Shown here: piece by piece, positions 1 through 5,615 of the stretch
Layout of the letters: each line of letters opens with the position of its first letter
Position numbering within the stretch: position 1 is the stretch's first letter
Assembly: GCA_002428265.1 (NCBI GenBank)
Contig: DIUR01000029.1
Coordinates: forward strand, 1-13,652
Direction of reading: 5' to 3'
Origin: Bacteriovoracaceae bacterium UBA6153
GTDB lineage: Bacteria; Bdellovibrionota; Bacteriovoracia; Bacteriovoracales; Bacteriovoracaceae
DNA length: 13,652 nucleotides
The notes under the pieces: model-generated
Told to the model about the DNA's origin: nothing
Database searches by the model: none
Seen by the model: the letters and a program-made list of their open reading frames with translations, nothing else
Position numbers and translations under genes: made by a program

Positions 1-1586
1 GCCCCCGTGAACGATTTATCTTTAGACTTATGGCTTTCATAATTATTTGACTCGATCGGTCGGTAATAAATGTCGATACTATCAGAATTAAAAATAAGGC
101 GATCCACGATGGCCCGAATCAGCGACTTTTGCATTTTTGGTGTCGCTTTACTCCAAGCTGCAAGGAGACGCTTGAGATTTATTTCGACGGCAGCACGAAT
201 ATCACTTGGCCGTGGTGTTTCTTCAAGTTTCCTAGAAATAGTTTCTAAAAGTTCAGATTGCTTTTGCTGTTGGTTTTTTGTCTCCAATAATTGTTCTGAA
301 TAAATAGTGTGTAATACCAAATCTTCGTTTTGAATTTGGAGTCTCATTAGTTTTTTTCTGTCAGTATCAAGTTCTGTTAATTTTTTTTGTGCTTCACTTC
401 TTTGGCCTTGAAGTTGTTCACTTGTGCCAGAAAGATTTTTTGTAATAGCATCTTCAATGCCATCCAAATATCCCTCTCTCTGTATGACATGGAGAAAATG
501 ATTTACGATTGTAGTTTCAACAAGGTTAGCTTGAATTCTTTTTGTTGAACATTTTACTGACCGACCTTCAATTGGTCTGTGTGTGTAATATCGAATTACA
601 CTGGTTCTGCCGTGGGCAGCAGAACCAACAAGTGCTCGACCGCATTCGCCACAAGTAGCAATTCCAGAAACCAAATAAATTCTCGTTTGTTTATCACTTA
701 ATCTTATGCGCTCGTTCTGGGCGTTATCATCAAGCATTTTTTGAACTATATAAAATGTTGATTCATCAATAATTGCAGGCCAAGAAGCTTTCACCACTTG
801 GTATTTTTCATGCAAACTTAATCCTTTTGTATCCAGGCCCTTCTTCCCTTTATTAACTTCTTTGATGCCAATATAACTTTGATTTCTGAGCAAGTTGTTT
901 AGAGTTTGAACATTCCAGTTTCCGTTACTACTACCCTTGAATGGGATCTGTATCTCTCTTAATTTTTCTGCCGTTTTGTAAAGTGATCCCTCTTCAATGT
1001 AAATATCAAAAACTTTTTTAACCAATAAAACTTCGCTGGCATTAACTTTAAAAGTGGATTTGTTATTAGGATCGATTTCAAAACCTAGGATTGCAGAACC
1101 ACCATTACGTAGTCCTCGCAATGCACGGGAATGGAAATTGAGTGTCACTCTTTCGGAAATTTGTCTGCGCTCAAACTGTGCCATGTTAATCATATTAAAA
1201 AGCATCATTTCGCCAGCGGCAGTGGTTGTGTCGAACTGCTCTTTGAGTGACAAGAATTGTGTTTTGGTATCCTTGAAAATGTCGATCAGGTCACAAAAAT
1301 CGCGAATACTTCTGGATAGACGAGAGATATCTGTAACCAAAACCATGTCAACTCGGCCATTCTTTAAGTCTCTTAACATCCTTTGCAGAGCGGGTCTTTT
1401 GGTATCTTTAGCTGAAAGGCCTTCATCGATATAGGATTCAATAACCGTTCCCCAACTGGTTTGCTGCATATTTTTAATATCAACAAAACCATTTAGTCTG
1501 TGTTTTTGGCTTTCAAGCGAACCTTCAGTGCGCATTGCCTGCTCTTCGGTGGAAACTCTTATGTAGGTTGCAATCTTAAATGACAT
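1..1586 (-). CDS. Large serine recombinase (integrase), C-terminus cut by window edge
   Basis: Site-specific recombinase expected to integrate or excise the element through a phosphoserine-DNA intermediate. An open frame of 528 codons runs from ATG at 1586 off the left edge. The N-terminal resolvase domain starts with ATYIRVSTEEQ, so Ser12 is the likely nucleophile, and DISRLSRSIRDF (about 87-98) supplies the conserved arginines. A 'Recombinase' domain follows (about 165-290, with TLNNLLRNQSYIGI). Next is a zinc ribbon with Cys312 and Cys315 (TCGECGRALVG), His336 and Cys346, a CCHC set where CCCC is usual. A Gln/Lys/Glu-rich coiled coil spans about 385-457. The tail (IRAIVDRLIFNSDSIDIYY) is typical of the family's C-terminus, so few residues are probably missing. 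The SD is AGGAAG before ACGT-ATG. The start overlaps the preceding 66-residue gene by 11 bp. Attachment sites are not visible and probably lie left of the window. Confidence 0.95.
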   Translation of the reverse strand, partial: MSFKIATYIRVSTEEQAMRTEGSLESQKHRLNGFVDIKNMQQTSWGTVIESYIDEGLSAKDTKRPALQRMLRDLKNGRVDMVLVTDISRLSRSIRDFCDLIDIFKDTKTQFLSLKEQFDTTTAAGEMMLFNMINMAQFERRQISERVTLNFHSRALRGLRNGGSAILGFEIDPNNKSTFKVNASEVLLVKKVFDIYIEEGSLYKTAEKLREIQIPFKGSSNGNWNVQTLNNLLRNQSYIGIKEVNKGKKGLDTKGLSLHEKYQVVKASWPAIIDESTFYIVQKMLDDNAQNERIRLSDKQTRIYLVSGIATCGECGRALVGSAAHGRTSVIRYYTHRPIEGRSVKCSTKRIQANLVETTIVNHFLHVIQREGYLDGIEDAITKNLSGTSEQLQGQRSEAQKKLTELDTDRKKLMRLQIQNEDLVLHTIYSEQLLETKNQQQKQSELLETISRKLEETPRPSDIRAAVEINLKRLLAAWSKATPKMQKSLIRAIVDRLIFNSDSIDIYYRPIESNNYESHKSKDKSFTG

Positions 1587-1776
1587 ACGTTTCTTCCTTT
1601 ATTTCTTTTGCTGGACGTCCACGTTTATAAAGGGCCGCGAACATTACACTCAATATTTTTTGAGCGGACGCTTTCGCCTGAGTGGCTTCGTCTTTGTTAA
1701 ATTTAGTTGGTATCAATTGAACGCGCAGATGATCGCTGGCTTTTTTATTGCCAGAATTGATCTTCTTACGGGCCAT
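1576..1776 (-). CDS. 66-residue basic protein upstream of integrase, function unknown
   Basis: Encodes MARKKINSGNKK...YVI, 66 residues, with no family I recognise. It is strongly basic at the N-terminus and has a central, probably helical stretch (about 28-51, DEATQAKASAQKILSVMFAA) followed by a basic KRGRPAKEIK patch. Longer in-frame ATGs exist upstream, but they lie inside the HTH gene. ATG 1776 has a good GGAG Shine-Dalgarno 7 nt upstream, so I prefer it. The stop lies 11 bp inside the integrase start, implying co-translation. A small basic protein directly ahead of a serine integrase could be a recombination directionality factor or an integrase regulator. That is inference from position and charge only. 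Confidence 0.65.
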   Translation of the reverse strand: MARKKINSGNKKASDHLRVQLIPTKFNKDEATQAKASAQKILSVMFAALYKRGRPAKEIKEETYVI

Positions 1777-1804
1777 TAAATTACTCCATTTGTGGAAAAA
1801 CATT

Positions 1805-2026
1805 TTAAGGTTCATGGCGATTGATCTCCTCAATAAATGCCTGTGCTTTAGCTTTAGGAAGTGAATCAATATAGCGAAGTAATTTCGCTGTAAGTTTTCC
1901 TGCATTTCTAAAACCAGTCTCGATATTCATCACGCCGTTGTAGGTTGAAAGGCAGACAAGTTCTGCAAACTCTTCGCGAGTTAATCCCAGTTTTTCTCTA
2001 ATACGTCTAACTTCTTCTGCCTTCAC
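1805..2026 (-). CDS. Small HTH (Cro/CI, XRE-type) DNA-binding protein
   Basis: A 73-residue protein that is essentially one helix-turn-helix domain. VRRIREKLGLTREEFAELV (about 6-24) fits helices 1-2 of the XRE fold. The next segment (STYNGVMNIETGFRNAG, about 27-43) fits the recognition helix and following turn with the usual 'E-x-G-x-R' signature. KLLRYIDSLPKAKAQAFIEE is the closing helix. It starts with GTG at 2026. An in-frame TGA lies two codons further upstream, so no longer version is possible, and GAGG sits 4 nt before the GTG. It lies 27 bp downstream of the charged 167-codon frame and 28 bp ahead of the 66-residue gene. It probably represses or times the integrase module or the transfer operon, perhaps binding the AT-rich inverted repeat just upstream of its start. 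Confidence 0.8.
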   Translation of the reverse strand: MKAEEVRRIREKLGLTREEFAELVCLSTYNGVMNIETGFRNAGKLTAKLLRYIDSLPKAKAQAFIEEINRHEP

Positions 2027-2039
2027 AAGCCCTCACAAA

Positions 2040-2061
2040 TTATTTATCGGTATTTAAATAA
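2040..2061. repeat. AT-rich inverted repeat ahead of the HTH gene
   Basis: TTATTTA (2040-2046) and TAAATAA (2055-2061) form perfect 7-bp arms around an 8-nt spacer. The repeat spans the stop codon of the upstream gene and the short gap before the HTH start at 2026. Its position would suit an autoregulatory operator, but arms made only of A and T arise easily by chance in this sequence. Confidence 0.3.
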
Positions 2062-2551
2062 CATCATTGATGTTTTTATTCGTCAAGGCATTTTTAGCCT
2101 TCTTCTTTGGTTGGTCACTGCTTTCTAACTGCTTTAAAAGCAACGCTTTGAATTCTGTTGGCACTTTTCCAGATTCTTTGGCCTTGCGTAAAATAGCTTC
2201 AAGTACCGCAACTTCATCAAAATGCTCTGCTCGAATTTCTCTAATTTCAGTATCGGTTATATTGTCATTAAAACGCATCATTATCCAATTAGCCGCTTGA
2301 GTACGATTAATTTTTCCACCAATAAAACCATCGTTCACACGTTCCACAATTGCCGTTAAAGCATCTTGACCTAATTTTGAAACCGTTATTCTTTGTATCT
2401 CGTCCGTTTTATTTTCTTTGAACTCATTACTTCCATAGCCATTTTTATTATTTATAGTAATATCTTTTTCCTTATCCAGACCAAAACCAATATCCATATC
2501 TTTTTCTTTCCCCGTATTTCTTTCTCTTCCTTTTTCCTTATCCAAATTCAT
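2054..2551 (-). CDS. Charged low-complexity N-terminus protein, function unknown
   Basis: Not recognised. The first 35 or so residues are a Lys/Glu/Asp/Arg-rich low-complexity tract in which LDKEK occurs twice, encoded by an exact 15-nt direct repeat. After a Gly/Asn-rich linker comes a more ordinary, probably helical region of about 110 residues (from RITVSKLGQDALTAIVER through RTQAANWIMMRF to VAVLEAILRKAKESGKVPTEF), ending in a Lys-rich tail. I chose ATG 2551 because the only SD-like sequence (AGGA) lies 7 nt before it; a GTG at 2557 lies 1 nt after that AGGA, too close. It is the first gene after the large palindrome, with the outer arm of the palindrome 23 nt before the start. Placed between relaxase and HTH genes, it could be an accessory relaxosome or regulatory protein, but nothing in the sequence proves this. 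Confidence 0.7.
   Translation of the reverse strand: MNLDKEKGRERNTGKEKDMDIGFGLDKEKDITINNKNGYGSNEFKENKTDEIQRITVSKLGQDALTAIVERVNDGFIGGKINRTQAANWIMMRFNDNITDTEIREIRAEHFDEVAVLEAILRKAKESGKVPTEFKALLLKQLESSDQPKKKAKNALTNKNINDVI
2464..2544. repeat. Intragenic 15-bp direct repeat (two copies)
   Basis: CTTTTTCCTTATCCA occurs at 2464-2478 and again at 2530-2544 on the plus strand. The copies are offset by 66 bp, exactly 22 codons, so both encode LDKEK in the N-terminal charged tract. The whole interval is a polypyrimidine-rich tract on the plus strand. The repeat is consistent with low-complexity expansion; a DNA-binding role next to the palindrome is possible but unsupported. Confidence 0.7.
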
Positions 2552-2574
2552 ATCCACATCCTAGCTTCTTAATA

Positions 2575-2687
2575 TTCCCGCCGCCGCCTGTAGTTTATCC
2601 CCAGTCCGTGACCACTTCCCATCAACATCGTTGGGGGGGAGTGGTCACGGACGAGCCAGGGGATAAGGCGAAAGGCGGCGGCGGGAA
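2575..2687. repeat. Long GC-rich inverted repeat; candidate oriT or structured leader
   Basis: An imperfect palindrome of about 113 bp in the only long intergenic gap. Outer arms are TTCCCGCCGCCGCCT (2575-2589) and its exact complement at 2673-2687. A second block is TTATCCCC (2595-2602) with GGGGATAA (2659-2666). A third is GTCCGTGACCACT (2604-2616) with its exact complement at 2640-2652. The centre adds CAAC (2623-2626) pairing with GTTG (2630-2633). Small asymmetric internal loops separate the blocks. GC content is far above the flanks. Neither strand has a T-run after the outer arm, so it is not a standard intrinsic terminator. Its place directly downstream of the relaxase candidate makes an origin of transfer the leading reading. 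A structured mRNA leader, a replication origin or a barrier between operons are alternatives. Confidence 0.9.
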
Positions 2688-2700
2688 GTCTTCGTTATTA

Positions 2701-2729
2701 TTTATCATTTCAGTAAAACTAATTTTCAG
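2701..2729 (-). promoter_or_regulatory. Possible sigma-70 promoter for the integrase module
   Basis: On the minus strand CTGAAA (2729-2724; 4 of 6 to TTGACA) is followed after exactly 17 bp by GATAAA (2706-2701; 4 of 6 to TATAAT). A transcript would start near 2694, just before the outer arm of the large palindrome, so the whole palindrome would form the 5' leader of the 2551-2054 gene. The local sequence is AT-rich, so a chance match is quite possible. Confidence 0.25.
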
Positions 2730-2741
2730 TTAAATTTTTCA

Positions 2742-2763
2742 TATAGCCGGTATTCCGGCTATA
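2742..2763. repeat. Perfect 9-bp hairpin just downstream of the relaxase gene
   Basis: TATAGCCGG (2742-2750) and CCGGCTATA (2755-2763) are exact complements separated by TATT. It begins 14 nt past the stop of the relaxase candidate. On the minus strand the stem is followed by TGAAAAATTTAAC, not a U-run, so terminator function is uncertain. It may instead be part of an oriT or protect the 3' end of the transfer mRNA. Confidence 0.75.
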
Positions 2764-2776
2764 CTTAGGGTCATCT

Positions 2777-3553
2777 TTAATCAGTTCGAATCTCACTAAA
2801 TTTCTGACAAACACTCTTTAAATTAATCGCACCACGAGACATTTTTATTGGAGCTTCCAAAGGCGAAGACTTCCATTCATTAGTAGAAGTAATGGCAAGT
2901 CGATCTTGCATATCAGTTCTACCAATGTTTTTTAATGCTCGTTCAATTCTTCTTGAGATGAACTCGTCTTCGCAAATAAAGATAACCAGTGAGATTGAGG
3001 ACAGGTCAGAGTAGTTCCACAAAATGGATCGGTATCGTGTCTCAGACTTCCCACGCCTCTCATATTCAAGTGCAACAGTTCTAAGCCCATTTGGTAGTTG
3101 TACTTTAAAAATGGCATCTGGAAATTTCATATCTCCATCTTTATTTGAAATCATATAATCTTTTTGGTTCAGCATTTTTAATTCTCTTTCAACCTTCCAT
3201 GAATGGATGTAAGAGGCCTGCTCCATTTCATAAAGTGATCGAGCAACAAGTTCATCGTGATCTACGTGATTGGCCGGGACAGGATTAACGACTGACCAAT
3301 TTCTTGCCTGAAGAAAGGTCTTTCCCTTTTCATCTAGAATCCATTTCCCAAGTAATGAACTTGCAGTATGTTTTTTAATATATCCATTCTTGCGTAGGTG
3401 AGCGAGTTGTCGTTCTTGCCATCGCCGATCTTTGTTTGGGCAAAAATAGCGACACCAATCGCGAGTACCCAATACTCCAATTTTTCCCAGATAGCGAAGG
3501 GCCTCTACAACATTACTAGACATTAAATAGCCGCTACTATAACGATGTTCCAT
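2777..3553 (-). CDS. MOBC-type relaxase candidate (Replic_Relax family, PD-ExE-K motif)
   Basis: Probable relaxase that nicks at oriT and pilots the transferred strand. It has 258 residues. Residues about 10-85 look like a winged helix (SNVVEALRYLGKIG, then RQLAHLRKNGYIKKH and LDEKGKTFL). The C-terminal part carries NHVDHDELVARSLYEME (96-111), KFPDAIF with Asp146, ALEYERRGKSETRY with Glu163, Glu165 and Lys169, then ILWNY. This order matches the Replic_Relax/MOBC group (CloDF13 MobC, pAD1 TraX), described as restriction-endonuclease-like rather than HUH nucleases. There is no HUH histidine triad. The start ATG overlaps the lipoprotein stop as TAATG, and the SD is weak, suggesting coupling. The order coupling protein - lipoprotein - this gene resembles CloDF13 mobB-mobC. 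A non-nicking replication or regulatory protein of the same fold is the main alternative. Confidence 0.75.
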   Translation of the reverse strand: MEHRYSSGYLMSSNVVEALRYLGKIGVLGTRDWCRYFCPNKDRRWQERQLAHLRKNGYIKKHTASSLLGKWILDEKGKTFLQARNWSVVNPVPANHVDHDELVARSLYEMEQASYIHSWKVERELKMLNQKDYMISNKDGDMKFPDAIFKVQLPNGLRTVALEYERRGKSETRYRSILWNYSDLSSISLVIFICEDEFISRRIERALKNIGRTDMQDRLAITSTNEWKSSPLEAPIKMSRGAINLKSVCQKFSEIRTD

Positions 3554-3990
3554 TACTCAACATCCCAGTGAGCTGGTTCAACAATGATGTATTCAAAATG
3601 ACCGTCAATATATCGATTGCCTGCAACTTTTCCTTCAATCCATCGAGCTTCAACTTTAGGATTTTTTAGATCAGGCATGTGTCCCTGCTTTGAGAGTTCG
3701 GCTTTTGCATTCTTTTCTCCATTTTCATAAGCTTCCTTTTTTTTCTTTTCACTACTTTCAAAAATTGTTGAACCAGCAAAAGCACCAGCAATTCCTCCAA
3801 CTGCTGATCCAATAATAACGTTACGAGTTCTATACTCCCCATTTTTTCCCGGATCGACGATGCCACCGAGAGCTGCACCTGTGCCTGCGCCAATAACTCC
3901 ACCGAGAGCAGTGCTTTTGGTTTGAGTCGCGCATCCTGAAACTATAAGGGAAGTCATAATAATGAGCTGAACGAATTGAGATTTTCTCAT
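3553..3990 (-). CDS. Glycine-zipper outer-membrane lipoprotein of the transfer system
   Basis: A 145-residue lipoprotein. The signal peptide MRKSQFVQLIIMTSLIVSGC ends in a lipobox (V17-S18-G19-C20). Residue +2 is Ala, compatible with sorting to the outer membrane. Two glycine-zipper segments follow (about 30-44, GGVIGAGTGAALGGI, and 61-73, GSAVGGIAGAFAG), then a charged KKKKEAYENGEKNAK stretch and a C-terminal aromatic domain (WIEGKVAGNRYIDGHFEYI, ending near EPAHW). The start overlaps the coupling-protein stop as ATGA, with a strong AGGAGG SD. A short lipoprotein is expected in a T4SS core complex (VirB7, TraV) and no other candidate is present, so this may fill that place. Its location between coupling protein and relaxase is unusual for a VirB7. 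Entry exclusion is another possible role. Confidence 0.8.
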   Translation of the reverse strand: MRKSQFVQLIIMTSLIVSGCATQTKSTALGGVIGAGTGAALGGIVDPGKNGEYRTRNVIIGSAVGGIAGAFAGSTIFESSEKKKKEAYENGEKNAKAELSKQGHMPDLKNPKVEARWIEGKVAGNRYIDGHFEYIIVEPAHWDVE

Positions 3991-5615
3991 GCTGCTGCCT
4001 CCTGATTTTTTAAAAGTGATTGTGCAAATGATTCTTCAGACGCTTTCTGTTTTTCTGGACTATCTAAAACAAGATCAATATTTTTCAATACTGAGTGAGT
4101 TATTTTTGGAAGTTCTACCGCAGGAATGTCGTCTAATTTCTGAAATTTAATCTTTACTGTCTTTGTTCCTCTTTCATGTGGAATAACCATCATGGCCTCG
4201 CCCAGTCCAAGTTCTCTCTTGAAAGAGTTAGGATGGACAACAAATTCTTCAACTTCACGAGCTGATACATCTCCACTTTTGTGCTTTGATAAAGCACTGT
4301 GTTTTTGCCTTTCAGTATATTTAACAGTCGCATTTGTACCGATTACTTTTGAAAAATACTCAGCGGATTCAGGATCGTTGCCTCGCATGAAAACTTTAAT
4401 GTTAGAGTTCGTCAGGATAGTATTTGCTACAGAATCACCAAGAGCTGTGATGTCACCGAGGGCCTGATGAGCAAAAACAACACCAACATTTGCACTTCTG
4501 GACTTATTTAAAATAGAAACAAATCCCGGGTAGAGGTATTCGGAAAAGTCATCCAAAAATACCGAAAAGAATTTTTGTACTTTTTCTTTACTCCTATGAC
4601 GATTGGCCACTGCTGCTTGAAGCGACTGGAGTACAAGCTTTCCAGTCGCTTTACCGAGAAATGGAGATAACAATACTGGCAATTGAAAGTAGACAATGAG
4701 ATTTTTTTCCAAAGCTTCATCAATTGTGAAGGTATTTGTTTCAGCGTTAAAAAGAGTTGCAGTCTTTCCATTTGCGAAATGTGAAATGGCAGCTAGTAAG
4801 CCACTTGTTCTCGTATCTCTTTCACTTGCAGATAATGATTTATAATATTGAATCCAACTTTTCAGGCCATCATCACTGGTTTTATCGCCAAGCTTTTCTA
4901 AAGACTTCGGATTAGAGATAGCTCGATGGAGCTTTTGAAATGTAGGAACTTCTTTAGCCGCTTCAAAAATACGCATGACTTGACCCATGACTTCATACTG
5001 AAGACTTCTATAATGCGGATTTTCAAATTCAAATGAATTAAAAACTCTTTCAGTTATTTCTTCTGCTGATCCTCCGATTAGCGGATTGAACTGATGTGAT
5101 TCCTGTAAATTAGAAAAGCTTACCAAACGAAAATCTTTTTCTCGCCCAGCGCTTACGGTATATGCCCAAAGTTTGTCTAATAAGGCCCTTTCAGATTTTC
5201 CGTCAACAATTAAAAGTCCTTTTCCTGCGTGAAGATCTTGTATGGCCAAAGGGACAATCACAGATTCTGTTTTTCCGGCATTTGTTGTTCCTACAACTTG
5301 AGTGTGCATGGCCCGTTGATTAGTTTTTAACCACACTTCTTTTTTATCATCAGTCATTCCACAAAATACTGAATCATCAGTTTTTTTAATAACTGCTGCT
5401 TCAGCTTGGTTTCGTTCTCTCGTTGTTCTTGTTATGAACCATAGAATCGTACCAATCAAAACTAAGGCAATTATTAGGTAAATTGCAAAAATAAAATGAT
5501 GCTTTGGTTGTTTGAGCCAAGCCAAAAACATGTCCCATAAATGAAAAAGAAACATAAGACCAAGCCCACCAATAACCAATAATTCAAATTGTGAATTGCC
5601 TTGCTTATTTTCCAT
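3987..5615 (-). CDS. virD4: Type IV coupling protein (VirD4/TraD-type ATPase)
   Basis: Inner-membrane ATPase that links relaxosome and secretion channel. It has 542 residues. Two N-terminal membrane segments (about 11-33 and 41-62) flank a short loop. Walker A is GTTNAGKT (109-116). A strand ending in LLIVDGKSERALL follows at 134-146. Walker B is VFLDDF (352-357), with Asp where most coupling proteins have Glu. FAHQALGDI (381-389) is the sensor/Q-motif region, and a TraG/TraD-like RGNDPESAEYFSKVIG follows. There is no large all-alpha domain insertion. The SD AGGAG lies 6 nt before the ATG, inside an 11-bp overlap with the VirB10 gene. It is immediately followed by lipoprotein and relaxase genes, as expected for a DNA-processing cassette. 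Confidence 0.95.
   Translation of the reverse strand: MENKQGNSQFELLVIGGLGLMFLFHLWDMFLAWLKQPKHHFIFAIYLIIALVLIGTILWFITRTTRERNQAEAAVIKKTDDSVFCGMTDDKKEVWLKTNQRAMHTQVVGTTNAGKTESVIVPLAIQDLHAGKGLLIVDGKSERALLDKLWAYTVSAGREKDFRLVSFSNLQESHQFNPLIGGSAEEITERVFNSFEFENPHYRSLQYEVMGQVMRIFEAAKEVPTFQKLHRAISNPKSLEKLGDKTSDDGLKSWIQYYKSLSASERDTRTSGLLAAISHFANGKTATLFNAETNTFTIDEALEKNLIVYFQLPVLLSPFLGKATGKLVLQSLQAAVANRHRSKEKVQKFFSVFLDDFSEYLYPGFVSILNKSRSANVGVVFAHQALGDITALGDSVANTILTNSNIKVFMRGNDPESAEYFSKVIGTNATVKYTERQKHSALSKHKSGDVSAREVEEFVVHPNSFKRELGLGEAMMVIPHERGTKTVKIKFQKLDDIPAVELPKITHSVLKNIDLVLDSPEKQKASEESFAQSLLKNQEAAA

Noticed and set aside
1054..1434. 126-codon plus-strand open frame
   Set aside because: It is antisense to the serine integrase frame, whose domains are continuous and recognisable across this stretch.
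2575..2687. Palindrome as an ordinary rho-independent terminator
   Set aside because: Neither strand has a run of T after the outer arm, and the stem is far longer and more interrupted than usual terminators.
4192..4467. Plus-strand 91-codon frame
   Set aside because: Antisense shadow of the coupling-protein gene; no SD or recognisable protein features.
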